In this document: in pieces, positions 35,782 to 45,042 of the stretch
Numbering within the stretch: position 1 is the first letter of the stretch
Layout: each line of letters begins with the position of its first letter
Origin: Saccharothrix violaceirubra
Lineage (GTDB): Bacteria; Actinomycetota; Actinomycetes; Mycobacteriales; Pseudonocardiaceae
Reading direction: 5' to 3'
DNA: 64,000 nt
NCBI RefSeq assembly: GCF_014203755.1
Contig: NZ_JACHJS010000001.1
Coordinates: forward strand, 2,170,001-2,234,000
Notes under the pieces: model-generated
Database searches by the model: none
What the model was told of the DNA's origin: nothing
Seen by the model: only the letters and a program-made list of their open reading frames with translations
Program-made: the position numbers and the translations under genes

Positions 35782-36321
35782 TTACGTGATCGCCAGGGTG
35801 ACCACGCCGGTGGTGCTGGTGAGACCGGATGCGGAGAGGCAGTCCAGCGGGTCGAGCGGGCTGGTGAAGACGATCACCGCGGCCTGGCCGAAGAACGTGC
35901 CCGCGACGACGACCCCGGTGAGGGTGACGGTGCGGACGGCGGCGGCGTTGACCGCGACGCGGTCGGTGACGAACACGACGCTGGACGTGCCGTTGTTCCA
36001 GTTGATGCCGATCACGTCGGTGACGGTCGGGTTGACCGCCACGCAGTTGCCGCTCTCGGTGTTGCCGTTCGGCACGATCGTGCCACTGGTGATCGCCGGT
36101 ACGGACAGCGACACGCAGCCCGTGAGGGCCGCTGACTCGGTGGCCGTGGTGGCGGGCGGCGGGGGCGGCAGGAGGTTGGCGCGCAGGCCGGGGCTGAAGG
36201 TGCTCGAGACCGAACCGGCACAGGTCGCGTCGGCGACGGACGCACTGGCGGGCGCGGCCGCGGCAGCGAGCCCGACGGTGGCGAGAAGTGTGGTGAGGAC
36301 CACTGCTGGTGCTTTTCGCAT
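35782..36321 (-). CDS. Secreted protein of unknown function
   Basis: A 179-residue exported protein with a signal peptide (MRKAPAVVLTTLLATVGLAAA...ASAS) and a beta-rich mature part containing three Cys (ADATCAGS, LTGCVSL, SGNCVAVN) and a late Cys in PLDCLSASG, so two disulfides are possible. Ser/Thr/Val dominate. The ATG is chosen by the signal peptide. It stands alone; the 213 bp upstream hold no other gene. The family was not recognised. Confidence 0.78.
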   Translation of the reverse strand: MRKAPAVVLTTLLATVGLAAAAAPASASVADATCAGSVSSTFSPGLRANLLPPPPPATTATESAALTGCVSLSVPAITSGTIVPNGNTESGNCVAVNPTVTDVIGINWNNGTSSVVFVTDRVAVNAAAVRTVTLTGVVVAGTFFGQAAVIVFTSPLDPLDCLSASGLTSTTGVVTLAIT

Positions 36322-36534
36322 GGTGCTAATCCAGCGCTTCTGCCGGTCGTCCGGGCAATTCCCCTCACTCGTTCGACCAGTCGAACCACTCAGGTGACCC
36401 ATTCGCATTCCCGGGGCGACCGGCATTCAGTGGTGATATTGCGCCGAACGGATGTAATGAATCATTTCCGGTTACGCTTGCATTGTTGCGATTCACGGTC
36501 CCGCCGGTGGGGCGACCGGCGGGACCCCGATTTC

Positions 36535-37686
36535 CTAGCGGACGAACTCGGGCAGGCGCCGGGCCACCTCGGCGGGCGCGGGCATGGCCTCGACCTCGCC
36601 CTGGATCGCCGACGCCGCCGCGCGCACGGCCTGGTCGGCCAGCAGGCGGCGGGCGGCGGCCGTGATCGCCTCGGCGGTCAGCGCGTCCCCGAGCAACTGG
36701 TCGCCCAGCCCGCCCTCGACGACCGCCTCGGCGTTGGCGAACTGGTCGGCGCCCTGCGGCAGGACGAGCTGCGGCCGACCGGCGGCGAACGCGCCGATCG
36801 TCGTGCCGCTGCCGCCGTGGTGCACCACGAGGTCGGTGTGCGGCAGCAGGTCGGCCTGCGGCACCCACGCGCTCAGCTCGACGTTGTCGGGCACCTCGCC
36901 GAGGGCTGCGACGTCGACCGTCGGGCCGGTGGCGACGAGCACCCGTACGTCGAGCGCGGCGAGGCCGGCGATCGCGGTCCGCAGCACCCCGATGTCGCCG
37001 AACGCCGTGCCCAGCGTCAGGTAGACCAGCGGGCGCTCGTGCGCGACGACCCAGTCGGGCACCTCGCCGCGCTCGGCGAACGGCGTGGGCCGCAGCGGCA
37101 CGATCTCCACGCCCGACGCCAGGAACTCCTTGATCTGGAACGACGGCGGCGCGATGTCGACGTACGGGCTGCCGGCGACCATCGGGTGCGCCTCGTCGAA
37201 CGACACGCCGAGGTCGGCGGCCGTCTCCCGGAGGTGGCGGCCCAGGTCGTCGTTCTGCTCGGTGGGCACCCAGGCCCGGCCGAAGCCGTGGCACAGGCGG
37301 GAGATGCCGGCGCGCTCGGCGGCGAACGCGGCACCGGGGTTGCCGACCTCGTGCACGACGAGGTCGGGCTGGAAGTCGGCCAGAACCGGTTCGAGGTCGG
37401 CGGCGAACCTGCGCGGCAGGGTCGAGCCGAACATGCGCAGGATGACCTCCATGTCGACCTCGGTCGGCCGGAGTTCGGTCGCGTCGCCGCCAAGGGCGAG
37501 CGCGAACGCGCTGCGCAGGTCGGCGCCGGCCTGCACGACCTCGACGTCGTAGGGCGCTAACGCGTCGGTGAACGCCTTGTCGGTCGCGAAGACGACTTCG
37601 TCGCCCTGCGCGCGGGCGGCGATGGCGAGGGGGATCAGAGGATACGTGTGGCCGTGGGTTCCCAGGCTGGAAAAGAGGATTCGCAC
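36535..37686 (-). CDS. Family-1 glycosyltransferase (macrolide/UGT type)
   Basis: A 383-residue GT-B enzyme of the MGT/UGT group that transfers sugar from NDP-sugar to a small lipophilic acceptor. The N-terminus MRILFSSLGTHGHTYPLIPLA is typical. The C-terminal donor site shows LTLGTAFG, SAWVPQADLLPHTDLVVHHGGSGTT and LPQGADQFANAEAV. In this family such genes serve in natural-product decoration or self-protection. No biosynthetic genes surround it, so an inactivating or resistance role is as likely as biosynthesis. Confidence 0.92.
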   Translation of the reverse strand: MRILFSSLGTHGHTYPLIPLAIAARAQGDEVVFATDKAFTDALAPYDVEVVQAGADLRSAFALALGGDATELRPTEVDMEVILRMFGSTLPRRFAADLEPVLADFQPDLVVHEVGNPGAAFAAERAGISRLCHGFGRAWVPTEQNDDLGRHLRETAADLGVSFDEAHPMVAGSPYVDIAPPSFQIKEFLASGVEIVPLRPTPFAERGEVPDWVVAHERPLVYLTLGTAFGDIGVLRTAIAGLAALDVRVLVATGPTVDVAALGEVPDNVELSAWVPQADLLPHTDLVVHHGGSGTTIGAFAAGRPQLVLPQGADQFANAEAVVEGGLGDQLLGDALTAEAITAAARRLLADQAVRAAASAIQGEVEAMPAPAEVARRLPEFVR

Positions 37687-37842
37687 CGGTTCGACTCTAG
37701 GCAGACTCGAGCGGTTCTCGCTCGGGATTCACCCGGGGGCGTACCCGTCGTCCGTCCCGGGCGGTCCGTCGGTGCGGGTCGGGCGCCCGGTGTTCGTCCA
37801 CAGTGGACTACCTGACGGTTCGCTGAGAGAGCAAGGACACGT

Positions 37843-38283
37843 TCAGGCCGTGCGGCGGGCCGAGACCATGGCCTCGATGCTCGCGGTGAGGAACCGGGCC
37901 GCGACCGCGCGCTCGTCGTCGGTGAAGTCGGCCCACGCCTTGGTGAACGCCGCGTCCAGCGGCCCGAAGTGGCCGCGCCCGGACTCCCGGGCCTCCGTGC
38001 GCACCTCCAGTTCGATCCGCCGTCTGTCCTGGTCGCTGCGGGTGCGGCGGATGTGCCCGGCCGCCTCCAGGCGGTCGATCACGGATGTCGTCGCGGACGC
38101 GCTCAGGTGCATGGCCTCGGCGAGCCGGCCCGGCGAGAGGGCCTCCGGCGCGTCCATGATCAGCGCGAGCGCGTTGAGGTCCGTGCGGTGCATGCCCTGC
38201 CGCTCGCCGAACAGTTCCACGATCCGGTCGGTCTCCACGGTGAGCTGCCTGAGCAGGCGTACCAGCGTCGAGTTGTCGACCAT
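37843..38283 (-). CDS. MarR-family regulator
   Basis: A 146-residue winged-helix repressor. Its fold shows ELFGERQGMHRTDLNALALIMDAP, the recognition region PGRLAEAMHLSASATTSVIDRLEAAGHIRR and the wing TRSDQDRRRIELEV. The ATG follows GGGGGAGGTCGG. It is divergent from an MMPL transporter, with a perfect palindrome between the starts, so it most likely represses itself and the pump until a ligand binds. Confidence 0.93.
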   Translation of the reverse strand: MVDNSTLVRLLRQLTVETDRIVELFGERQGMHRTDLNALALIMDAPEALSPGRLAEAMHLSASATTSVIDRLEAAGHIRRTRSDQDRRRIELEVRTEARESGRGHFGPLDAAFTKAWADFTDDERAVAARFLTASIEAMVSARRTA

Positions 38284-38300
38284 CCGACCTCCCCCTAGTA

Positions 38301-38331
38301 TTTCGACGATCGAACTATCCGATCGTCGAAA
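38301..38331. promoter_or_regulatory. Operator of the MarR/MMPL divergon
   Basis: Perfect 12-bp inverted repeat: TTTCGACGATCG (38301-38312) and CGATCGTCGAAA (38320-38331) with a 7-bp spacer. It lies 18 bp before the marR start and 32 bp before the transporter start, in an A/T-richer stretch. Its symmetry, size and position are those of a MarR-family operator controlling both directions. Confidence 0.85.
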
Positions 38332-38362
38332 CAAGAATACGCTCCCCGGAGGACGTTCTGCC

Positions 38363-40372
38363 GTGCACGCGTCGCCGCCCTCTCGTTCCCGCTGGCTGCT
38401 CCCCGCGCTGATCGCCGTCGCCTGGCTCGCCCTCGGCGGCCTCGCCGGTCCGTTCGCGGGCAAGCTGAGCCAGGTCGCGGTCAACGACAACACCGCGTTC
38501 CTGCCCTCCTCGGCCGAGGCCACCGAGGTCGCCGAGCAGCTCCGGGCGATCGACTCCACCCGGTCGCTGCCCGCGATCGTCGTCGCCGAGCGGGAGAACG
38601 GCCTGGACGCCGCCGACCGGGGTTACCTGACCGGGCTGAAGCTGCCCGGCAAGGCCTCGCCCCTCGTGCCGTCGGCGGACGCCAAGGCCGCGCAGATCGT
38701 CGTCGCGCTCGACGCGGCGGACCCCGCCGAGGGCGTCGAGAAGATCCGCGCGGCGGTGGCGAACCCGCCGGACGGGCTGACCGTGCTGGTCGCCGGACCG
38801 GCCGCCCAGGTCGCCGACCTGAAGGAGGCGTTCGGCGGCATCGACGGGTTGCTGCTGGTGGTCGCGGGCGCGGTCGTCGCGGTGATCCTCGTGCTGGTCT
38901 ACCGGAGCCCGCTGCTGCCGTTCGTGGTGCTGCTGTCCGGGGTGTTCGCCCTGGCGCTGGCCAGTCTCGTGGTCTACCTGCTGGCCGACAACGACGTGCT
39001 CGACCTCAACGGCCAGAGCCAGGGCATCCTGTTCATCCTGGTGTTCGGGGCGGCGACGGACTACGCGTTGCTGCTGGTGTCCCGGTTCCGGGAGGAACTG
39101 CGCGACACCGAGGACCGGTACACCGCGATGCGCACGGCGTGGCGGGCCACGATCGAACCCATCGGGGCGTCGGCGGGAACCGTCGTGCTGGGCGTGCTGT
39201 GCCTGTTGTTCAGCGACCTCAACTCGAACAAGGGGCTGGGGCCGGTCGCGGCCATCGGGATCGGTGCGGCGTTCGTCGCTTCGGTGACGTTCCTGCCCGC
39301 TGTGCTCGTTTTGTTGGGGCGTAGTGCTTTCTGGCCGTTGCGTCCGAAGCTCGGGTCGCCGCACCCGGAGGCCGGGGGCGTGTGGGCCAAGGTCGCGGGA
39401 CTGGTCTCCCGTCGGCCGCGGCTGGTGTGGGTCGTGACCACGCTGGTGCTGCTCGTCGGTGTGGCGTTCGTGCCGCAACTCAAGGCGTCCGGGACCGCGC
39501 AGTCGGACGTGTTCCTGACCGATGTCGATTCGGTGGCCGGGCAGGAATTGCTGTCCCGGCACTTCCCGGCGGGTAGTGGTGCGCCGAGCGTGGTGCTGGT
39601 CCGGGCGGACCGGGCCGCGGCTGTCGTGGAGGCGGCCAAGGGCGTGCCGGGGGTGTCGTCGGTCGTGCCGCCGCGGACGTTCGGCGACGTGGCGCGGGTG
39701 GACGTCGTCCTTGCCGATCCGGTCGACTCGGACGCGGCGTTGGCGACGGTGGAGCGGTTGCGCCCGGCGGTGCGAGCGGTGTCGGAGGACGCCAAGGTCG
39801 GTGGTCCCACGGCTACCCAGCTCGACACGCGGAACACGTCCGAGCACGACCGGTTGGTGATCATCCCGATCGTGCTGGTGGTGATCTTCCTGGTGTTGGC
39901 GTCGTTGTTGCGGTCGATCCTGGCGCCGTTGTTGCTGATCGCGACCGTGGTGCTGTCGTTCGGGGCGACGATGGGTGTGTCGGCGTTGGTGTTCAACGGG
40001 GTGTTCGACTTCCCCGGTGCGGATCCGGTCGTGCCCCTGTTCGGGTTCGTGTTCCTGGTGGCGTTGGGGATCGACTACAACATCTTCCTGATGACGCGGG
40101 TGCGCGAGGAGGCCGCCGTGCGGGGGACGCGGGAGGGGATGTTGCACGGGTTGACGATCACCGGCGGGGTGATCACGTCCGCGGGGGTGGTGTTGGCGGC
40201 CACCTTCTCGGCGTTGGCGGTGTTGCCCATCCTGTTCCTGGCCCAGATCGCGTTCATCGTGGCGTTCGGGGTGCTGTTGGACACGTTGGTGGTGCGGTCG
40301 TTGTTGGTGCCGGCGCTCGGGGTGGATCTGGGGCGGCGGATCTGGTGGCCGGGTCGGGTCGACCGGGGCTGA
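38363..40372 (+). CDS. MMPL/RND-family membrane transporter
   Basis: A protein of about 669 residues with two repeats of one helix, an external domain and five or six helices. The family motif occurs twice: VFGAATDYALLLVSRFREE in the first half and ALGIDYNIFLMTRVREE in the second, carrying the Asp-Tyr pairs of the proton relay. The external loop region ends with VNDNTAFLPSSAEATEVAEQL. GTG at 38363 follows GGAGG. MMPL proteins export lipids, glycolipids or drugs. The MarR pairing suggests an inducible efflux role. Confidence 0.94.
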   Translation: MHASPPSRSRWLLPALIAVAWLALGGLAGPFAGKLSQVAVNDNTAFLPSSAEATEVAEQLRAIDSTRSLPAIVVAERENGLDAADRGYLTGLKLPGKASPLVPSADAKAAQIVVALDAADPAEGVEKIRAAVANPPDGLTVLVAGPAAQVADLKEAFGGIDGLLLVVAGAVVAVILVLVYRSPLLPFVVLLSGVFALALASLVVYLLADNDVLDLNGQSQGILFILVFGAATDYALLLVSRFREELRDTEDRYTAMRTAWRATIEPIGASAGTVVLGVLCLLFSDLNSNKGLGPVAAIGIGAAFVASVTFLPAVLVLLGRSAFWPLRPKLGSPHPEAGGVWAKVAGLVSRRPRLVWVVTTLVLLVGVAFVPQLKASGTAQSDVFLTDVDSVAGQELLSRHFPAGSGAPSVVLVRADRAAAVVEAAKGVPGVSSVVPPRTFGDVARVDVVLADPVDSDAALATVERLRPAVRAVSEDAKVGGPTATQLDTRNTSEHDRLVIIPIVLVVIFLVLASLLRSILAPLLLIATVVLSFGATMGVSALVFNGVFDFPGADPVVPLFGFVFLVALGIDYNIFLMTRVREEAAVRGTREGMLHGLTITGGVITSAGVVLAATFSALAVLPILFLAQIAFIVAFGVLLDTLVVRSLLVPALGVDLGRRIWWPGRVDRG

Positions 40373-40409
40373 TCCGCCACCGACAACCGCGGCCGAAGCA
40401 CCGGCGCGG

Positions 40410-41801
40410 TCATTCGCGGCAGCGTTTGCCGGTGTTCACGCAGGCCACCAAGCGGTTCATGATGTCTTCGGTCATGACGTTCGCGAAGTCGTCGTGGTCG
40501 GACAAGGGGTTGTGCTTCTCCTCCGGGAACGCGTCCACCGCGTACTGGGCGGCCCGCTGCACGTCCCCGGGGATGTCGTAGGTCAGGCTGATCCGTAGTT
40601 GCGGTACGGCCATGAATCCCTGTGGGCACCGGCCTTGCGCGTCGGCGTAGGCCATGTGGTCGCGGTGGTTCTGGCTGTCGGTGTCCTTGCCGTTCCAGCA
40701 GCCGGCGAAGTCGTGGATCCGCTTCACCTTCGAGCCCTGGGGGCAGATCGGGTACTTGTCCAGCAGGACGCGGTCCTCGAAGCCGGTGCACGTCCACGAG
40801 CGTCGGGCGTTCTTGGGGCCGTTGGTGGTCGTCTTGGCGTCGCCGTAGAGGACGCGCAGGAACCTGGGCATCGCGGTCACCTTGCCCGCCGGGCTGCCCC
40901 GGAACGTCAGGTCGACGCGGGGACGTTGGATCTCGCCCTCGTTGCCGGGCAACTCGTTCTCGTCGGTCCCGGTCTTGCCGTCGCCCTTGCCCGGGGCGTC
41001 GGGCTCGGTGTCGCGGTCGAGGGTCGCGCGGTCCGCCTTGTCGCCGTCCGTCACGGTGCACGGCGCCAGGCGCGTCAGGCCCCGGGGGCGTCGTCCGGAC
41101 TCGGCGAGGGTGTCGGACAGTTGTCGCAGTGTCGTGAAACGCTTGTCGCGTAACGGGTTCAGGACTTCGTCCACTGCGGAGTCCGGGTCCAGTGTGCGCA
41201 GCTTCGCGTCGGCTTCGGTGATCTGGGACCGCAGCTCCGTCAGCGCTTTGTCGACGGTCGCGCGGGAACGGCGGGGTACGTCGCGCAGCACGCGCTTCAC
41301 GTCCGGGCACTCGACGTGGGACCGCTCGGGGTCGCCGGGTTCCTCGTCCTCGTCCGCGCGGTCGATGCGGAGCACGGGCCAGAAGTACGTGGACTTGTCG
41401 CCGTTGCGGCACGTCGTCCCGGCGGCGTCGAGCGACTCGTTCGTGGAGTCCGCGTCGGTGGAGACGTTGCCGACGTAGTCGTGCAGATGGCGCGCGCCGT
41501 TGCGCACGCCGGGCTGGGCGATGAAGTTGTCCGGGTTGAAGTGGCCGTTCTCGTTGTCGCCGCAGTCGACGGTGAACGTGCCGGTGGCCGCGCCCGGCCC
41601 CGGGCGGGGCACGTCGACGTTGCGCCGTTGCCCGGTGATGTCGACGAACAGGGACTTGTCGGCGCCGTCCGCCTGTGCGGTCCCGGTGTCGCCGGTGGTC
41701 GTGATCGCGACCGCGAGGCCGATCGTCAGCGCCAGGCCGGTCGCGCCCGCGGTCAGCCTGGTGCGCCGGGAGAAGCGGTGCCGTCCCTGGTATCGCGTCA
41801 T
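40410..41801 (-). CDS. Secreted DUF1996-domain protein
   Basis: A 463-residue exported protein; signal segment RRTRLTAGATGLALTIGLAVAI after a basic N-terminus. DUF1996 features are NGARHLHDYVGN, a TTCRNGDKSTYFWPVL block, and the C-terminal HDFAGCWNGKDTD...HMAYADAQGRCPQGFMAVPQLRI. A charged, possibly coiled insertion (about 180-260, RATVDKALTELRSQITEADAK) separates the halves and is longer than usual. DUF1996 proteins are secreted by fungi and actinomycetes and have no proven activity. The ATG is preceded by GGTGACAG. Confidence 0.87.
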   Translation of the reverse strand: MTRYQGRHRFSRRTRLTAGATGLALTIGLAVAITTTGDTGTAQADGADKSLFVDITGQRRNVDVPRPGPGAATGTFTVDCGDNENGHFNPDNFIAQPGVRNGARHLHDYVGNVSTDADSTNESLDAAGTTCRNGDKSTYFWPVLRIDRADEDEEPGDPERSHVECPDVKRVLRDVPRRSRATVDKALTELRSQITEADAKLRTLDPDSAVDEVLNPLRDKRFTTLRQLSDTLAESGRRPRGLTRLAPCTVTDGDKADRATLDRDTEPDAPGKGDGKTGTDENELPGNEGEIQRPRVDLTFRGSPAGKVTAMPRFLRVLYGDAKTTTNGPKNARRSWTCTGFEDRVLLDKYPICPQGSKVKRIHDFAGCWNGKDTDSQNHRDHMAYADAQGRCPQGFMAVPQLRISLTYDIPGDVQRAAQYAVDAFPEEKHNPLSDHDDFANVMTEDIMNRLVACVNTGKRCRE

Positions 41802-41940
41802 GGGTCTGTCACCTCGTCATGGGTTACGGGTGTTCGCCGGGGCATACGGATTCGCGACCGGTCCGCGACCTTGTCGTTATTCATTCGTTACCTTGACGCA
41901 CCCCTGTCTTGCGAAGGCTTCTCACAGGGAGGTGTCGCAC

Positions 41941-43293
41941 ATGCCCCGTCGACTCCCGCCGCCGCCCGCGCTGTTCACGGCCCGCCGCCACGAACTCGCC
42001 CGCCTCGACGCCTGGCTCGCGACGGACAGGACACCGCTGGTGGTCCTCACCGGACCCGGCGGTATCGGGAAGAGCGCGCTGGCCGCGCAGTGGCTCGACG
42101 GCGTGCGTGACCGGTTCCCCGACGCGGCCCTGCACACCGATCTCGGCGACCCGGCGTCGGACCCGGTCGAGGACTTCCTGCGCGCGTCGGGCGTGCCCGC
42201 GCATCGGATGCCGGACGATCCCGTGCTCCTGTACCGCGCGCTGGTCGCGCGTCGGCGGGTCGCCGTGCTGCTCGACGACGCGAAGTCCGCCGAGCAGGTC
42301 CGGCCGTTGCTGCCGGACGCGGGTGTCGCGGTCGTGACGTCCCGCTCACCGTTGGGGCTGGACGGTGCGCGGGTGGTCGAGGTGCCGCCGTTGGGTCCGG
42401 ATTCCTCGCTGGAGCTGTTGGAACGCCTGGTCGGCTCGCGGGTCGTCGCGGAACGCCCGGCGGCCGAAGAACTCGTCCGCCGCTGCGGCGGATCGCCGCT
42501 GGCGCTGGGGATCGTCGGTGCGCGCCTGGCGGCCGGGTCCGCGCGGACGCTCGCCGCCGAGCTGTGCGCGTTGCGGGCCGAGGGCGTCGCCGTCGACCCG
42601 ACCGACGCCGGGACCACCGAGCCGCTGTTCGACCTGGTCCGGTCCGGACTGCCGGCGCGGCACGCGCGGGCGTTGCGGTTGTGCGCGCTGTTGCCCGGCC
42701 CGTCGTTCGACGCGGTCGGCGCGGCCGTGGCGACCGGTGAGCCCGAGTGCCGGGTGGCGGCGCTGCTGGCCGACCTGACCGAGTGGAACCTGCTGACCGA
42801 CGCGCCCGACGGCCGCCACCGCTACCACGCGCTGGTCCGCGCGCAGGCCCGCCAGGTACGGGTCGCCGAGCACGAGGCGGCACGGCGCCGCATCGCCGAG
42901 TGGTACGTGGTCCTCGGCCGGTCGGCGCCGGCCGGTGAACTGCGTGCCGCCGCCCGCATGGCGATCCGGTCGGGGTGGCCGGACCTGGTGTGGCGGCTGG
43001 GCGAGGCGCTCGCCGGACGGTGCCGGGCCGATGCCCGGGTGCCGGTGCTGGAAGCGGCGGCGGACGCGGCGCGGCGGGCCGACGACCGGGCGGCCCAGGC
43101 CCGGCTGACCGTGGCCCTCGCCGACGCCCGCACCCGGTCCGGTCGCTTCGCCGCCGCGGTCCGCGCGGCCACCGAGGCGGTGCTGCTGGCCGATCGGGCG
43201 GGGGACACGGTCACGGTCGCGCGGGCCATGCGCAGAGTGGGGCGCATCGCCGTCGCGGCGCGTCGGGCGAGCGGTCATCCGCCGGTCGGCTGA
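41941..43293 (+). CDS. Stand-alone NB-ARC/STAND-type ATPase
   Basis: A 450-residue regulator-type ATPase. The P-loop is VVLTGPGGIGKSALAAQW (Gly38-Ser45), Walker B is VAVLLDDAKS, sensor-1 is VVTSRSPL, and a GLPL-equivalent GGSPLALGIVG is followed by a winged-helix-like segment (LPARHARALRLCALLPG). The C-terminal third is alpha-helical and Ala/Arg rich, like degenerate TPR repeats. It resembles the central part of AfsR-type regulators but lacks the SARP DNA-binding domain and any obvious effector. The ATG follows GGGAGGTGTCGCAC. The partner or signal is unknown. Confidence 0.85.
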   Translation: MPRRLPPPPALFTARRHELARLDAWLATDRTPLVVLTGPGGIGKSALAAQWLDGVRDRFPDAALHTDLGDPASDPVEDFLRASGVPAHRMPDDPVLLYRALVARRRVAVLLDDAKSAEQVRPLLPDAGVAVVTSRSPLGLDGARVVEVPPLGPDSSLELLERLVGSRVVAERPAAEELVRRCGGSPLALGIVGARLAAGSARTLAAELCALRAEGVAVDPTDAGTTEPLFDLVRSGLPARHARALRLCALLPGPSFDAVGAAVATGEPECRVAALLADLTEWNLLTDAPDGRHRYHALVRAQARQVRVAEHEAARRRIAEWYVVLGRSAPAGELRAAARMAIRSGWPDLVWRLGEALAGRCRADARVPVLEAAADAARRADDRAAQARLTVALADARTRSGRFAAAVRAATEAVLLADRAGDTVTVARAMRRVGRIAVAARRASGHPPVG

Positions 43294-43894
43294 CCGGCGG
43301 AATACCCGGTCCGCGATTCCCGGTCTTCGGGTCGGTGCCACTCCTACGCGATGTCCCGGCCCGGTGTCGAACGGGTTCGGGTCTGTTTCCGGCGATTCGG
43401 CGCGGTGCCCTCGTGCGGTCTTGATTCATTCACGTTTACGACGTCGTCCGGGAGGGGACCGGAGGCACCCGATGGGCCGGATGGACCAGTCGAGACGGTC
43501 TGGTTTTGGGCGAAACGGTCCTGTACGGATCGGTAACCGCAAAGTTGCGTCTTTCGGTCAAGTTGCGACCGGGGGCGATTCGGTGCGGGGAATTCCAGGC
43601 GGCGGCGGAATCCTGTCGGGCCTGATTGTCGTCCGGCGGGGTCCGCGTTCTCGGGAAAGGGCCTGGAAATGCGGGTGGGCGGCGGCTTCCGGCGTCCCTC
43701 GCGTTTCGGGTCGACGACGGCGGAAGGCGTCCTCGGTCGAGGTCGCGGCGGCTCCGGGAAAGCGATCCGGATGCCGTCGGCGGCGTCGTGCGGCCGATCA
43801 CGCCACCCGCTGATCGTCGTCGACCGTGCGGTCCTGCCGCGGTCGGGGGAACTGCGCCAGACTCGCCGTGACGGACACACGTGAGGAGGGCTCG
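43294..43894. other. 601-bp gap without a convincing gene
   Basis: Short frames exist on both strands, but none has the third-position G/C bias, ribosome-binding site and composition of the neighbouring genes together. Base composition is slightly less G/C-rich between 43410 and 43560, including a repeated AAGTTGCG (43542 and 43560). The last part must hold the promoter of the beta-propeller gene. Confidence 0.5.
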
Positions 43895-44827
43895 ATGGCT
43901 CGGACGAACGCGGTGCTCGCGGTGGTGGCGACGGCGATTTCGCTGGTGGTGGTGGTGGTGCCCGCGGCGGCGGCGCCGATCCCGCCGGTGCCGTCGAGGA
44001 GCTACGACCTGCCCGCGGGCTTCCGGCCGGAGGGCATCGCGATCGGCACCGCGCCCGTCGCCTACCTCGGCTCGCTCGCCGACGGCGACCTGTACCGGCT
44101 CGACCTGCTCAGCGGTCGCGGGCAGGTCTTCTCGCAGGGGCCGGGCACCTCCTCGGTCGGCCTCAAGATCGACCGGCGGCAGCGGTTGTTCGTCGCGGGC
44201 GGCCAGACCGGGGAAGGGCGGGTGGTCGACGCGAAAACGGGAGAGCCGCTCAAGACCTACCGGTTGTGGGACCAGCCCGGCGCATTCGTCAATGACGTCG
44301 TGGTGACCGACGCCGCGGTGTTCTTCACCGACTCGTTCAACGCCCGCCTGTACAAGATCGCGCTCGGTCCGCACGGCCGACTGCCGGACGCCTCGACGAC
44401 CGTGCCGCTCTCCGGTGACTTCCACAACACGCCCGGCGCGTTCAACGCCAACGGCATCGCCGAGACGCCCGACGGTAAAGCCCTGTTGGTCGTGCAAAGC
44501 AGCACCGGACAACTCCACAATGTGGACGCGAACGGGGTGAGCCGGGTCGTGGACCTCGGCGGCGAGCGCGTCCCGGGCGGTGACGGCCTGTTGCTGCGCG
44601 GCCGGACCCTCTACGTCGTGCGCGGCTCGGCGAACGAGGTCGTCGAGATCCGCCTCGACCGGGCCGGTACCAGCGGAAAGATCGTGAAGCGGCACGCGAA
44701 CCCGAAGTTCGACGTGCCCACCACGGTGGCCGCTTTCGGTGACACACTGTACCTGCCGAACGCCCGTTTCGGTACGACGCCGACGCCCGAGACGACATAC
44801 ACGGTGGAGTCGGTCCACGCCAACTGA
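43895..44827 (+). CDS. Secreted SMP-30/gluconolactonase-like beta-propeller protein
   Basis: A 310-residue exported protein with signal sequence (VLAVVATAISLVVVVVPAAAA). A six-bladed propeller-like repeat pattern follows: YDLPAGFRPEGIAIG, TSSVGLKIDRRQRLFVAGG, NDVVVTDAAVFFTDSF, ANGIAETPDGKALLVVQ and DGLLLRGRTLYVVRG. The repeated strand pattern and the N-D-V-x-V segment fit SMP-30-like or superoxide-dismutase-labelled actinomycete proteins. The ATG follows GAGGAGGG. The catalytic metal ligands of true lactonases are not clearly conserved, so enzymatic activity is uncertain. Confidence 0.83.
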   Translation: MARTNAVLAVVATAISLVVVVVPAAAAPIPPVPSRSYDLPAGFRPEGIAIGTAPVAYLGSLADGDLYRLDLLSGRGQVFSQGPGTSSVGLKIDRRQRLFVAGGQTGEGRVVDAKTGEPLKTYRLWDQPGAFVNDVVVTDAAVFFTDSFNARLYKIALGPHGRLPDASTTVPLSGDFHNTPGAFNANGIAETPDGKALLVVQSSTGQLHNVDANGVSRVVDLGGERVPGGDGLLLRGRTLYVVRGSANEVVEIRLDRAGTSGKIVKRHANPKFDVPTTVAAFGDTLYLPNARFGTTPTPETTYTVESVHAN

Positions 44828-45042
44828 ATGGGCAAGGTCCGACAGCATCGGATGTTCACATCAGCCCACTGGCTTGCCGTCACTCGACTGGGTAACCTTC
44901 TCGTCGCGTCGCGCGAGTGATCGCTGTCTCTTCGTAATGTTGATCTTCCGATGTTACCGTTCTGTGGCCGATCGGGTGAAGAGTCAGTGGGCCGAGTGCT
45001 GCGTCCGACCTGACAACGGAGTAGACGAGGCTGCGGAGCGCT

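Noticed and set aside
36535..40372. Natural-product cluster around the glycosyltransferase and MMPL pump
   Set aside because: No polyketide, peptide, terpene or tailoring genes are adjacent; each gene has its own orientation and promoter.
43626..43871. Small plus-strand gene in the 43.3-43.9 kb gap
   Set aside because: It has no ribosome-binding site and an Arg/Gly-rich composition typical of random high-GC frames.
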